DNA of 64,000 nucleotides from Phanerodontia chrysosporium. Its lineage: Eukaryota; Basidiomycota; Agaricomycetes; Polyporales; Phanerochaetaceae. The notes beneath the pieces are model-generated. The model did no database searches, was not told the origin of the DNA, and saw only the letters and a program-made list of their open reading frames with translations. Both the position numbers and the translations under genes were made by a program. The stretch is from contig MJGA01000001.1 of assembly GCA_001910725.1 (NCBI GenBank), forward strand, positions 1,178,001 through 1,242,000, written 5' to 3'. Every line of letters starts with the position of its first letter. Position 1 is the stretch's first letter. Positions 50,376 through 61,874 of this stretch are shown piece after piece.

Positions 50376-51537
50376 TTAGGAGTACGGAGCGCCATGCATA
50401 AATGTAACGTCCTGTATGAGGCGTCAATGCGGTTCTCCGTGAGTCGAAAGTGGAACTTACAGACGTCCATGCCTGATTAGTAAAGTCCGAAGCAGAGGTA
50501 CCTCCAGAAGAGGGATAGCCTCTGTTCCCACCATGGTGATACTGCCCAGCGTATGTTCTGCAGCGAGGGAACATAAGCAATCACTCTCCACAACTGAGAC
50601 GCATGTACTCACGCCCTCTGGGAAGCCAAATGCGCCTGAAGGGCCGCGCGCCCATGACCCCCCTGGCCCCCACCATAGCCGTACGATAGCGAAGGGTCAG
50701 CTGTCCCCGTGTGCGCATCCGGCGCGCCATATCCATTGGGTAACGAGCCGACCGAGTACCCTGGGTGTGACGGGATCGTCGACTGCACCGAAGTGCCCTG
50801 ACCATATGTCTGGTAGCTGAAGGTCGGCTGATTGAGGTCTTCCCCACTGTATGCCGGGCGTGCGGCTCTCGAGTGGACCGGAGGCCCGCCGTAAAACTGC
50901 TGCTGTGGAATCTGCATGTTCGATGGGGATAGGCTAGGGTAACCTTGGCTCTGCCAATGGTGGTCTCCCTGTCCGTACGCATTGGATATCTCCGGGAAGT
51001 AGTCTTGGTAAGCACCGTTCATCTGCTGCCAAGATGGCGAGGAGCCGGGCGAGGGCTGTGTGGAGAAGTACGGAGAGAGCGGCTGGGGCATGAGAGCCTC
51101 GGGGGCGCTCGGAGGCGTGGAAGGGCTGGACGAAGATGCCTTTTGTTGGCTGCATGGGATGTACTCGCACTTGACACCCCGCTTCTCGCAGCGCTCACAA
51201 CGTGGTGAACCCCCTGAGCACTGCGGCGGTTGTCACGAGCGATGAGCACTGGTGACGTCTGGCATAGCATGCGCGGAGCAATGCCTCACCTTGACTTGTC
51301 GCCTGCGACATTCAGTGCATGCGATGGGGGTCCTTTTGCTGCGGACGACAGGAGCGAGGAGGTTCGAGCCCTCGACAGGAGAGGACTTGGGAGCTGCAGA
51401 GCACACTTAGACGAGACTGGACCGCTGGGAGGGGCCATAAGAAAGAACTTACAGGCGCCTGAGGTCGCGCTTGCGGAGCCCGACCCTGGAGGACTGGGCG
51501 TGGCGCGCACGGGATCGCTGCGACGCGTAGGGCTCAT
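50376..51537 (-). CDS. Zn(II)2Cys6 transcription factor
   Basis: The DNA-binding cluster is complete after splicing: RTPIACTECRRRQVK, then CSGGSPRCERCEKRGVKC and EYIPCSQQK. This is the six-cysteine spacing CxxCx6C...CxxCx6C. N-terminal to it is a Ser/Pro-rich segment (MSPTRRSDPVRATPSPPGSG). After it the protein is Tyr/Gln/Gly/Ser-rich (YQDYFPEISNAYGQGD, SYGYGGGQGGHGRAAL), a likely activation region. No fungal-specific middle homology domain is present, so this is a short form of about 300 residues. A last intron and exon can be added (TYAGQYHHGG, ending DVTFMHGAPYS at 50376). Without it the protein stops at 50609. Target genes are unknown. Confidence 0.85.
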
Positions 51538-52848
51538 CGGGACGGCGGGGCGACGGAAGCGAGGGCAGAGACGGGTGATGAGGAAAAATGGGGAGGCAGG
51601 AGGGCCGGCGGAGCGGGGGGCATTTATAGTCCTAGGAAACTTACTTTGAACACCGATTGCAAGGCGTCTAACTCAGGCAGGGAGTCCTAGGAAGGAGCGC
51701 GTGCGAATCTTCCAAGTTAATGCCGCGTAACTGGGATGCATTCTTGGGCCCAGGTGAATATCAAAACGAGTTGTCTTTGATGACGCCTGGGTAGACGGCC
51801 AATTGGGGGCGGTGCGGTGACTCGGGACATAGCGCCTGGGACGGACCTGCCTGGGCCAGCAGTTGGGACGTGGACTTGGGTTGTGTACCTGGGGAAACCT
51901 GCTGCGTCGCTAAACAAAGAATAGAGTCAGACGGTACGCTGCGAAAACTCTAGATGCGTTTGATTACAGACAATGAAACACTCTTTCTTGCTGATGATCA
52001 ATTGGGAAGGACATCGCTCCTTGGCTCCCAGATCGTCATCCGCGACGGATCCTCCGCACGGCCAGGTCCGCAGACGTTTCCAACGTCCGCCCGCACCTTG
52101 CCTGTCTCCGGAGAGCTGGATCGGCGGCTGGCGTGAGCGCGCGACCCTGGTGGGCGGACGTAACCATCGCCACGGGGGCCTGCGGACCCAAGAGATAACC
52201 TCGTGCAATATTGTCTGAGTGATCGAGCTCAGGGCACGGCCACCGCCGCGGCCGCGGTGCCCCTCGCACAGATGTAACTCGGATCTGCTCAGTGCCCCGA
52301 CACATCGTCACTTGATCACGACCACTGCAGCCCACAAGCCCAATCGCACATGGGAAATCCTCCGCGGACGAGGCGGAGAGCGGAGCCTGAAGCTGGAGCT
52401 AGGGGGCACGATCCACGGACATACCACTGCACATCTCCCCACGGGCAGCCGCGCCAGGCGCCGTGTGTCCCCTGTCTCTCCACCCGCCGGGGGCGCTGGC
52501 ACTGCAGCAGACGATGGCAACACTTGAACGACTAGGGGCGCACGTCAACGAGATGACAGTAGCGTAGTGCCTCAGGAGATTGGCACCGTAGCGATGCCGA
52601 GGCATCAACTCACACCGCTCAACTTACACATCGCAGCGTGGTCTCGTCGGACCGCTCTTGGGGACTTGCCGCGGCCCATGTTGTGTGGTACTGGAAGCTG
52701 AAGATGTGCAGGCTTACACGATATCCGTCCATACATCCACGTCAGAGCCTTCGGAATGAGTTCGTAAGCAAGGCGCTACCTCGGCCAGAATGTACACATG
52801 AATCCATTAGACGTACAACACCATTATCATCGGAACGAGGGTCCATGT
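51538..52848. other. long intergenic region upstream of the Zn2Cys6 gene
   Basis: About 1.3 kb, unusually long for this window. It holds the TATA box of the factor gene, five CCTGGG motifs between 51745 and 51895 and a GC-rich block at 52220-52550. No coding frame has protein-like character. It probably contains an extended promoter and the 3' end of the PRE8 transcript. Confidence 0.45.
51622..51628 (-). promoter_or_regulatory. TATA box of Zn2Cys6 gene
   Basis: TATAAAT on the minus strand lies about 85 bp before the ATG at 51537. Confidence 0.55.
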
Positions 52849-53877
52849 CTACAGAGCCAAATAGTCGCGAATCTCTTCCTCTGTCAACTTCCGGAACGTT
52901 GGCTTGAACCGGCCGGTGCCCTCGACCTTGCCTGCCTCCAGTTCTTCTTGGGTAGGGACAGTGACAACGCCAATCTCTATCGTCTTCTCGGTCATCTGGC
53001 CTTCAAAACCTTCTTTGAGCGTCAGCAGCGCCGTGTGAATTGCGTCTTCCAGGCTGATATCGTCGTTGTACCTGCGGGTATAGGTTCGAATAGAAGGTTG
53101 GCGTGGGTGCGTCACGAAAGAGGAAAGCAGTTGTCAGCGACGGTCGGACCATGATATCTCTAGGATGAACCATACCGCTTCTCTAGGAACGTCTTTGCAT
53201 TGACCATGTTCTTGCCAATGGCACTCGCTTTCCACGCCCAGAAGGATCCCGATGGATCAACCTGGTATAATGTGGGTCCTCGGTTGATATCCCAGCCTGC
53301 CACGAGCAACGAGACACCATACGGCCTCACACCTCTAAATCACGCAACTTAGGCCAAGCACGTATGAGTCATGGGCATCGCATAACTCACCCTGATTGAG
53401 TTGCTTGCTGCATGATGTTCGCAATCTCTTGTGTGAGAATCTTCGTTGGCGGGTACTCGCCATAGACCTTCCAATAGGCTTGCGCACTCTTCCGCGCCCT
53501 CGTAACGAGCACACGGAAGTCAGGACCCATCCCGGAATAGACAATGCCGATGTTGGGGCAAATGACGGCGACCTTCTCGATCACTGAGTCGTCGATGAGG
53601 ATCGAGGAAGACTTGCGCTCTGTGGCAATGACGATTCCGTTCGAGGCTGCAATACCGGAGATCAGGAGAGGAAACCCATGCAGGTCAAGTGTAACGCACC
53701 CTTGATACCAAGACTCGTAGTTCCTGACGCCACAGCAGCCAAAGCATGCTCGATCTGCACGAGCTTACCGCTCGGCGAGAATACTGTGAGCGAGTAGCTG
53801 CTCAAGGTCAGTCCCAAGCGTGCAACGCATTGTCTTCAAACCAACCTGTATGCTCCACCTCCGCCAATGCTTGCCAT
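52849..53877 (-). CDS. PRE8: 20S proteasome subunit alpha2
   Basis: The start [11 protein letters not shown] is spliced over a 48-nt intron to [20 protein letters not shown], the alpha2 form of the gate helix. It continues [107 protein letters not shown] and [20 protein letters not shown]. It ends [13 protein letters not shown]. The length (about 250 residues) and motif order are those of the full subunit. It lies 17 kb from the alpha6 gene. Five or so short introns, all in frame. Confidence 0.95.
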
Positions 53878-54195
53878 TGTGTCTGTGTAGTTGGGGTATG
53901 CGAGCGAGAAAGGACTGGGACGAAGAGGTGACGCGTTTACTGCAAGTCCATCGGAAACGCGCGTCGTCCACTTACAGCGCTTATTTAGCAGCACGTGAAA
54001 GTCATGTGCTGTGTTCGCGAGTGCGGCGCGCTGTCGCGTCTTATGGTCCACGGACTGGGCAGCGTTCAGGTCGTTCACGATATTCGTTGTTGAAACATGC
54101 AGTTTCAACGCAAGTACATAATATACATCCAGTTTTTATCTACTGCCAGCAGACTACGAGAAACCACCAAGAGTACATTCCTTTCTTTGTGCAGC
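53878..54195. other. intergenic region between tandem minus-strand genes
   Basis: 318 bp holding the PRE8 promoter and the end of the peroxiredoxin transcript. No TATA box or other gene is visible. Confidence 0.4.
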
Positions 54196-55194
54196 TTAGT
54201 CAACCTTAAGAGGGGTGGTCCTGAGGTAAGGCTGCAATATCATGTGCATGAGTACCGAACGCTTTACGATGGAAAGAGAATAAGCATACCTTGTGAATCG
54301 TGAACTCCGGGAAGAGTGTTTTGGCCTCTTCGTTGCTGACAGTCGGGTGAACGATGACATCCTCACCCTTCTTCCAGTTAACAGGCGTCGTAACGCGGTA
54401 CTTATCGCCGATTTGGAGGGCTGCAGCAGTGTCAATACATATTCGACTTGAGTAGTATCGCATGGTGTGCACATACAATCGATGACACGAATGATCTCGT
54501 CGAAGTTACGACCGGTCGAAGCAGGGTAGGCAATCATCAAACGGATGACCTTCTTAGGGTCGATAATGAACACAGTACGTATCTGGGTGCAAGGACTAGA
54601 ATTTAGGTTATGAATCATAAAGATGAGGAAGGAGACGCACGGTGAAAGGAAGGCCCTTAGCGTCACGGTTGGTGGCATCCTGCTCGTCGAGCATGTCGTA
54701 GAGCGTGGAGATCTTGCGGTCCGCGTCCGCGATCTGTTCAAGTCCTCAGCTCGCAATTCTACGGCTAGTTCTAGCAAGGGCGTACGATAGGGAAGTCGAC
54801 AGTGGTCGGCGCGAACTTCGCGCCCCACTCCTCAATATCCTTCGTCCACTTGTGGTGGTCATCGAGCCCGTTGGCGGAGATACCGATGACCTTCACACCG
54901 CGCTTGGCAAAGTCGGGCGCACTAGGGGCTCTTCAGCATCTCATGCAGCATCGACGTTCCTGAGAACATACCGGCGAGCGACTTCAGCGAGCTCCGTGGT
55001 GCAAACAGGAGTGAAGTCTCCGGGGTGGGAGAACAGGACAGCCTGCGATTACCCCGCATTCAGTGATAACATGCGACACTACACGGTGTACTGCGTACCC
55101 ATGAGTCGCCGATCCACTCGTGGAACTTGATAGGACCCTTGGTGGTCTCGGCCTCAAAGTCGGGAGCGATGTTACCAAGACGAAGAGAAGGCAT
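54196..55194 (-). CDS. PRX1: 1-Cys peroxiredoxin (PRDX6 type)
   Basis: This thiol peroxidase reduces hydrogen peroxide and organic peroxides. The start [17 protein letters not shown] leads to the peroxidatic cysteine in [14 protein letters not shown]. It continues [59 protein letters not shown] and [16 protein letters not shown]. The C-terminal arm includes [15 protein letters not shown] and ends TTPLKVD. No resolving cysteine is in the usual 2-Cys place, which with the long C-terminal arm marks the PRDX6/1-Cys group. Length is about 220 residues. Several short introns, all in frame. No mitochondrial presequence is seen, so a cytosolic site is likely. A TATA box lies 57 bp upstream. Confidence 0.93.
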
Positions 55195-55562
55195 TGTGCA
55201 AGCTGCAGTTTGTCTGGTGAGAGCTGTGCAGGTGTTGCTCTCCGGTACCGCTTTATATGGGCGAGCTGGGGCACCTCTGGAACACGTCCAATGTCTGTTT
55301 CGATCGCGATCATCGCGTCTTCATTTCCCACGTCGGCAATACCCCGTCGTAGATGGCACCTTAGTAGATACACTAGCCGCATCTTACACGCCATAAGCCC
55401 ACCATACCGGTCCGATAACAGCTTGGTGGGAGCATACTTTCACGCAGGGTGATACAAGATGTGCTGCAGAACCTCAGGAGAGCACGCAATACTCGGGGAC
55501 GGTCCGCCGGATCAGACCCGATGATACATTAGCGCGGTGAGCTCCGGGGTAGAGACCAGGGC
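55195..55562. other. promoter of peroxiredoxin gene and 3' flank of SSU72
   Basis: A 368-bp interval between the two minus-strand genes. Apart from the TATA box no feature is recognised. Confidence 0.4.
55251..55257 (-). promoter_or_regulatory. TATA box of 1-Cys peroxiredoxin gene
   Basis: TATAAAG on the minus strand, in the context CCATATAAAGCGG, 57 bp before the ATG at 55194. Stress-inducible genes often have such a strong TATA box. Confidence 0.6.
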
Positions 55563-56770
55563 TCAGTAATATGCGACGGCGTGCAACAGACTGTGGGGAT
55601 GTTTCTCTTGGTGGGCCTGTAATATCCCATCTATCTCCTCGTCAATGTCGTTCGCTGCTTCGATCTATGACAGGGGTACCACTTTAGCACCGTGTACTGC
55701 AACAGTGACAGCAAAGCATCTCACCGCGGCGGCCAGGTCAACAATTGCTTTACCGGCTATATGGGCTTCTTCATGGTTATCCTTGATCTCTATATTTATG
55801 ACGTGGACAGGCTTATTGAAGTCCCCGCCACGCGTTAGGAGATCTATCGCGCCACGCGGTCAGTCGACGCTACCACGCCTTGAATGTTACACGCACCATC
55901 GCAAACAGCATCGAAACACCGTTCCTCGCATGTGATCACTATGTCTGCCACAGTCTTACTCTCTTGCCATCTCTCGGGCGCGAGCTTGATACGTCGATTA
56001 CGATCGAGCATCTGTAACAGTCCGTTTGCGGTGTATCTAGAACATCAATGTGAGCTTCGAGACAAACTCAGGAGCACAAGGTACGCACAGACGTGCGTCT
56101 TGCTCTTGAAGCTCTTCATAGATTTGATTATACGGTGTACCGAAGGGGTAAATGTTGGGCTTGTCTATTGCTGGCCCTGGTAGTCGTACTGCCGAACCTG
56201 TGCCGTATGAGATGACACGGTAGCCGGCTTTACTGAGTATTGACGAATTAAAGGGGAGAACGGTGTATGAATGGAAGGGTACGCACGATAAAACGTAGTG
56301 TCCTTCCATAGACCGGTTCTAACGAAGGGCACTTATTAGTCTAGACGCGTATCAGATAACTGCACCATCACGAACCTGGTTGCTGGCACATACTACGCAG
56401 AACAATGGCCTGGGTTTATATATTTGCTTCCCTTTAGGATCCGATGACATCTGAGAGGACTGAGAGCCAGACACAGACGGCTGTATTGTGCCGACATCTT
56501 CTGCTTCTTGCGCGAGCTGTACATTTGATACCGCGCTCGAAGAGTACTGCTGTTGGAGTTGGGCTGGATGCGAGGGTGGTGGGGGTGGTGGGCATACGAG
56601 GGTCCACCGTTGCTATGTCCGTGAGTAGGGTAGCCTTGATACTGCTGCTGCTGTGGTGGTTGTGGAGGCGGCGTGTGATATGCCGGGCCAGGACCTGGCT
56701 GTCCCTGTGCTCGTTGCAGACGCGGGTCTGACCTAGCGAAGCGAGGGTCACGAGCTCTTCTTGGATCCAT
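55563..56770 (-). CDS. SSU72: Ssu72 RNA polymerase II CTD phosphatase with N-terminal extension
   Basis: Ssu72 removes phosphate from Ser5/Ser7 of the RNA polymerase II C-terminal repeat and is part of the cleavage and polyadenylation factor. The low-molecular-weight phosphatase loop is [16 protein letters not shown] (C-x5-R), with an intron after CASNQ. It continues [59 protein letters not shown] and [20 protein letters not shown]. It ends [10 protein letters not shown]. Before the phosphatase there are about 140 extra residues: DPR repeats ([20 protein letters not shown]), then Pro/Gln/His-rich sequence. In that part, at 56561-56563, three G (CCC in the coding strand) should be four to keep frame. 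Four or five introns. Confidence 0.9.
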
Positions 56771-57272
56771 GAATAAAAGATAGCCTCCTATGGACTTATA
56801 CTAATCAGTACGAGGTTCATTCGGGAAACGAGCAAGTAGTTTCAGCAGTATCCAGAACATTAGTCCCCATTTCGACCCAACTCGATAGCTTGTTTCGGGG
56901 GTCGCATGAGTTTCCACTCTGAATCATCATGGGAGCGGTCACCATTATGTAGGACACATACTCACCTACGTGCAGACGTGGTGTGGTGAATGGCAGCAAG
57001 AGTCAGAGCTATGGATTGAGCTCGAGTGCCCTCAAGCTGCGCGCCCATCGGGACCCGTGTCGAGATGGGTCTGATCCGAGCTTCCATTCTTGGTGAGAGT
57101 CCAAATAGCCCCAAACACTCCCACAGGCAGAATCGCCGCACTTGTCTCTCTCCTTCGGTGTGTATCTATCTCGGTTCCCCCGTATTCAAGGAAAGTAAGC
57201 AGACCGTGCTACGACGAACGATTTTGATATTTACCTGTACTCACCTGTCGCTAGTTGGTTTCTCACCTTTAG
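56771..57272. other. divergent region between SSU72 and F-box gene
   Basis: About 500 bp. It must hold the SSU72 promoter and the 5' exon(s) of the F-box gene. A frame at 57026-57093 (containing MGLIRASIL, followed by GTGAGA) may be a first exon, but the join could not be proved. Confidence 0.35.
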
Positions 57273-58943
57273 AATGCTGGCCGACCAGTCGCCTGTTTAC
57301 CGTCGGGACCCTCCGTTGACGAGGTGGAAGCAGCCCAGGCAGAGATCTCCCGGCAAGAGCAACAAGTGACCGCTATAGAGCTGCAGATTCAAGGCCTCAT
57401 ATCTGAGATTGCCAAACTCAGAACGCAGCAGCGCATTCACAAAGACGCTATCCATCGTTGCAAGGGCGTTATCACGCTTGCGCGTCGTGTTCCCCCGGAG
57501 ATTCTTGCGAAGATATTCGAATATTGTGTCGCAGATGGGTGGACCCGCGCTCCCGTTGTCGTCTCGCACGTCTGCTCCAACTGGCGCAAGGCAGCCATGG
57601 CCCCTAGCGTATGGTCCCACATCTACCTTGACGCCAACAGTGTTGACGCGTTGGGACGCACACGCTTCTGGCTACAGCGGGCTAGTCATGCCCCCTTGCA
57701 CATCACCCTCGTCGCCTCCTGGCATACCCCACATACCCAGTTAGTGGACACCATCGGTTTACTCCGCCGTCGTGCAGCCCAGTGGGAGTCGGTCAAGCTC
57801 TCCATCGACAGTCTGGCCATCACCCAGTTTGCTCTCTCGAACTTCACACAGCCAATGCCCCGGCTGCGTGAGGTCGATGTTCAAGCCCAGCTACACGAAG
57901 GAGGCGACATTGACGAGCAATTCAACCTCATCGATGCCTTCACCGAAGAGCTAGCTCCTGCGCTGTCGGAGCTTCGCTTCAGTTGCAATATCCTCCCCGG
58001 TCGCTTAAGGATGCCTGCACATATACGCTCTCTTACAATCGACATCAGCGCCAGCCCTGTGTCGCATCCGCTCTCTAACCTGGCGCTCGCTGACTTACTA
58101 GAAAGCCTCCCTTGGCTTGAGAGGCTCACGATCCAGCTACCGCTCGTGTACGAGGCTCAGATGCTCAACGAAGACCCCGAGCGCATAGTGGACCTTGCGC
58201 GCCTCACTACACTCGTGCTCTATGGGCCGACCGATCTCAATGGATTACTCGCGCACTTGCGTGCCCAGAATCTCAAGGAGCTGCACCTTCGGTCGCTGGA
58301 GGAAGTGGGATACCGCCAGGAGCCGATAGGGCCGACGCTTCTACAATTCCTGGAGCAGAGTCAGCCGTCCCTAGAGCTCCTTGAACTTCACGACATCGAC
58401 CTGTCCCCAAGAACATTCGAAGACTGTTTCTGGGCCATGCCAGACTTGCGCGTGCTGCGTCTGCACGAGAGCTCTATCTCTGACGACACTATCAAGCTTC
58501 TCTCGGGCCGTGACGCACTGTGTCCTAAACTTACCCGCCTGGATCTTCGCTGGTGTAGCCATCTGGCGGGGAAGGCCCTGGTTGACTTGGTCCGGGAGCG
58601 GCAGTTTACATCGGTTGGGGAAGGAGGAGACGTCGTAATGGATGTCGACTCAGACGTCCGTGTCGAACCCATTGCTGAGCTCGGTATTCTGAACTGCTGC
58701 TTCGTGGGGGAGCAAGACGTTCTCCAACTTGCGAAGATGACTACGGTTCGCCTTTCTGTCCGCGAAGATGATTATTGCCGTAAGTAATCCGACTAACACA
58801 ATTCCAAATCTGACGGCGAGCTGAATGATATGATAGGTGTGCGACTCTGCTGCGACAACACGCGCTATAGGCAGCGCTTGCGACTCCGCCACCTCGCCAC
58901 ACTTTCACCCGAGGAACGGAAGCAATATCGTCTTGTCGTATAA
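57273..58943 (+). CDS. F-box / LRR-like protein (5' end uncertain)
   Basis: A long exon begins after an acceptor TTTAG at 57272 and reads CLPSGPSVDEVEAAQAEISR, then a short coiled coil (IELQIQGLISEIAKLRTQQR). The F-box is ITLARRVPPEILAKIFEYCV followed by APVVVSHVCSNWRKAAMAPS. After it come leucine-rich stretches without tight repeats (LLESLPWLERLTIQLPLV, LLELHDIDLSPRTF, LRVLRLHESSISDDTIKLL, LTRLDLRWCSHLAGKALV). This is the pattern of the many agaricomycete F-box proteins, which act as substrate receptors of SCF ubiquitin ligases. A final intron at about 58780-58837 leads to a short last exon ending QYRLVV. No ATG precedes the coiled coil in frame in this exon, so at least one upstream exon is missing. 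Confidence 0.85.
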
Positions 58944-59147
58944 TCTGCTAGTGAGTCTGTATATGTTTACTGAGGATCTTGGATGATATTCGCTATCCGT
59001 GTACATATTTTCAATTGGTGAATATACTGTTCGTATCAGCGTGAATGGCCTACTGCTCTCAAGTGGGACACTGCTCAGCGCTTGGCTACGCCACAACGGG
59101 GGGACGACGTCATCATCCGCGTTGGTGCGTCAGTAGGTGAGGCAGAG

Positions 59148-59154
59148 TATATAA
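59148..59154 (+). promoter_or_regulatory. TATA box of SDR gene
   Basis: TATATAA in the context CAGAGTATATAACGCTCC, 94 bp before the ATG at 59242. Confidence 0.6.
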
Positions 59155-59241
59155 CGCTCCCTCCACCGTCATGCATTGCTCCCCAACCTTGCACAGAAAC
59201 AACCACCATACCCTCCTGCACGACATTTACCAGATACCAAG

Positions 59242-60426
59242 ATGTCTACCATCCAGAACATCCTTCCAGACACCGTCAAGCCTGCGACGCTCATGAGCGG
59301 TCGCTTCCGCTTCGACCAGATCCCTGATCTCACTGGACGCGTCGCCATCGTCACCGGTGGCTCGGCTGGCATTGGATACTATACCGCGCTTCCTCTGGCT
59401 CGCGCAGGTGCGACCGTTATCATCCTCTCTGCGAACGAAGAGAAGGGCCACGCGACAGAAGCTGAGATCAATAAGGAACTGAAGAACCTCAACTCTTATG
59501 GATCAGTGACCTGGCGCGGCGTCGACCTCGGTAACCTCAAGCAAGTCAATGACCTCGCGAAGAAGCTCGCGAGCGAGCTAGAGCGTCTTGACATCTTCAT
59601 TGCCAACGCCGGTATCGGGCAAGCCCCGTACGGCCTGACAGCTGATGGTCTCGAGAGGCACTTTGAGGTACGTGATCCTGGACGCTAGTCACAGCGAGGT
59701 ACCGACAGGGCGTCATAGGTCAACAATCTCAGTCACTTCGTCCTCATTCTTCGCTTGCTGCCTGTCATGAAGAAGACGGCTCAGACGGCCCCGCCAGCTA
59801 CCGTGCGCATCGTCATGCAGTCATCCGAGATGCACAGATTTGCTCCAAGCGGCACTAAGTTCGAGTCCAAGGAAGAGTTGAATAAGGACGGTGACGGTTC
59901 GCAATTGTGGGTACCATGCGACAACCAAGTTCAATGGTACTGACTAGTCCGCGGGATAGGTACGGGCGCACCAAGCTTGGAAACATTCTGTTCGCGCACG
60001 AGCTCGCCAAACGGCATCTCACAGACACAGAGCGACCGATTTTGGCTATTTCGGTCCATCCTGGAACCGTCGACACTGAAGTTCAGAAGGCTTGGACAGA
60101 GAGCTACGGCAGCGTTCTCGGAAAGATTTTGGAAAAGGGTTCTCAGCTAATCGGCAAGACTGCTCCTGAAGGTGCCGAAGCTGGACTCTGGGCTGCTACC
60201 AGCACGGACATCTTCGAAGGTAACTGGAAAGACTTCCAGGTAAGACAAAGTGCAACGGTGATTCTACCGACCTACTGATGTGCTTTATCAGGGCAACTAC
60301 TATTCCGAGGCATATGGCAAACCGCATACAGAGACTGATCAAGCCAAGAGTGCCGATCTGGGGAACAACTTCTGGAATCTCTGCTCGCAGCTCACTGGAG
60401 AAATCCTTGGCGAGAAGTTGGCGTAA
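59242..60426 (+). CDS. short-chain dehydrogenase/reductase (retinol dehydrogenase/WWOX-like)
   Basis: The Rossmann motif is GRVAIVTGGSAGIGYYTALP with TGxxxGIG. It is followed by ANEEKGHATEAE, a likely cofactor-specificity loop, DLGNLKQVNDLAKKLA and LDIFIANAGIG (the NAG motif). The active-site lysine motif is YGRTKLGNILFAHELAK (Tyr-x-x-x-Lys), and SVHPGTVDTEVQKAW follows. The C-terminus includes GNYYSEAYGKPHTETDQA and ends TGEILGEKLA. Three introns (about 59668-59718, 59908-59960, 60241-60290) join in frame. Length about 335 residues. NADP-dependent reduction of a carbonyl or oxidation of an alcohol is expected; the substrate is not predictable. The neighbour F-box gene is in the same direction but unrelated. 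Confidence 0.88.
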
Positions 60427-61123
60427 GATGACACGGAGCGAAAAGTCGCCCATCATGGACACCGTTTTCTGGACTTGAAACAGCACGTCCTTGTACATTA
60501 GAAGTAGAGCTGTAAATGTAGAGTGTAAACTGGTGTTAGCTATTCATAGTGAGGCTCGCCTAGTTCAGTTGGTCGAAATCGCCAGCCTTTCTGTGCGGAT
60601 GATCGTCGCGCCCTTTTGAGTCGGCGCTAGACAGCAACTAGCTTTGTGGCGTCCACGTGGCTGACAACACGACGCTGCAGATCTGCTGGTGTGGCGACTC
60701 CTGTGCTGTAAACACTAGCATGACGGAGTAGGTCTGAAACTAACACTTGTTCGGGGAGACATATTGTCATATCGAAGCGGCGTGCAGGAGCAATCTGAGA
60801 CCAAAATAACTCAACAAGTACTTCAAGTTCGATATGGTGGAGCATTGCACATAACCCGTGCTTCTGGAGATGTACTATATCTACGTGTCGATTCGACAAT
60901 CAGTGCGGCAGATACAGAGGGAGAGTCACTGGTAATCTGGTTTGCGGTCCTGAGTCAGTAGCACAACGTAAGCACCAGTATGGCAGACGCCTTCGGGAAG
61001 TTCCGACTGAGCGACTGCACAGTTCCTCAGCCACCAATTACGCAGTAAGCGCCGTACAGCGGGGAAGCCGTACAGCCCGGTAAGTAGCGAGCTCACGCCC
61101 TCAAGACCCCTCTCGACGTCGCC
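60427..61123. other. intergenic region, possible small minus-strand frame
   Basis: About 700 bp. A minus-strand frame from ATG 60845 (MLHHIELEVLVELFWSQIAP) to a stop at 60627 encodes about 72 residues and ends HVDATKLVAV. It has no homology I recognise and lacks a clear promoter; it could be a small gene or chance. The stretch before eL29 is GC-rich and must contain its promoter. Confidence 0.35.
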
Positions 61124-61575
61124 ATGGCCAAGTCCAAGAAGTGCGTGTCTATGCTTTCATGCTGTCTGGAGGGCGAAATGCTGAAAGTTTGATTCCTTGC
61201 GTCGTCTGTGCTCTATAGCCACACCAACCACAACCAGAACAAGAAGGCTCACCGCAATGGTATCAAGAAGCCCAAGAGCCACCGGACTCTGTCTCTGAAG
61301 GGTGTACGTCTGTTATGCTGCGAAAGCGTACTGGTGAAATTGCGAATGCTGAAATTATGATCCTCCTAGGTCGACCCCAAGGTACGCTAACTTGGTATTC
61401 TGGAGGGAAGTGAGAACAGAGGAAAACTCAACTATTGGGACAGTTCCGCCGCAACCAGCGGTACGCGCTTGCGGGTTCGGTACGTCGCAATGGTTAACCG
61501 CACAGTATTTGATACTCAGCTTGCATATATCTGTCACAGCGCAAGGCCCGCTTGGAGCAGAAGGCGTCTGCATAA
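61124..61575 (+). CDS. RPL29: 60S ribosomal protein eL29
   Basis: The protein MAKSKN / [18 protein letters not shown] / HRTLSLKG / VDPK / [12 protein letters not shown] / [11 protein letters not shown] is complete eL29, about 63 residues, a basic protein of the large subunit. Six exons are needed. The first is only ATG plus five codons; the fourth is 12 nt long (61370-61381, coding VDPK), with good AG and GTACGC borders. All joins keep frame. High intron density in a very short gene is usual for basidiomycete ribosomal protein genes. I looked for box C/D snoRNAs in the introns and found no convincing pair of boxes. Confidence 0.95.
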
Positions 61576-61874
61576 ACTGCCAACGCATCCGATCACTCCG
61601 CTCTACTCTGAGTAGTGAACAGGGACGCGTCACGCGTAGTCGAGAGGGAGTCAGCGACCGTACCAAAAGGACAGCTCGCTCCAGCACGCTTCATACTCGC
61701 GCCATGCATGTATCACTATGCGCTCCATGATATGCCTACGGTCAATACGTATAAAATGCCAAAAACACGTGCAAATACCCCGGAATGCGGTCGAAGGAAG
61801 TAGCAAGTGCGCCTCGTATGATTGTGCTATGGATACATGTTGCAGGCGCGAGACTCGCAGCACAGACCATCGCG

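Noticed and set aside
51360..51371. GGTTCGAGCCC, a perfect B-box
   Set aside because: It lies in the coding region of the Zn2Cys6 gene, and no A-box or acceptor stem is found upstream.
60561..60572. TAGTTCAGTTGG, a perfect match to a tRNA A-box
   Set aside because: No B-box (GGTTCGA-type) follows within the required distance and no cloverleaf can be drawn around it.
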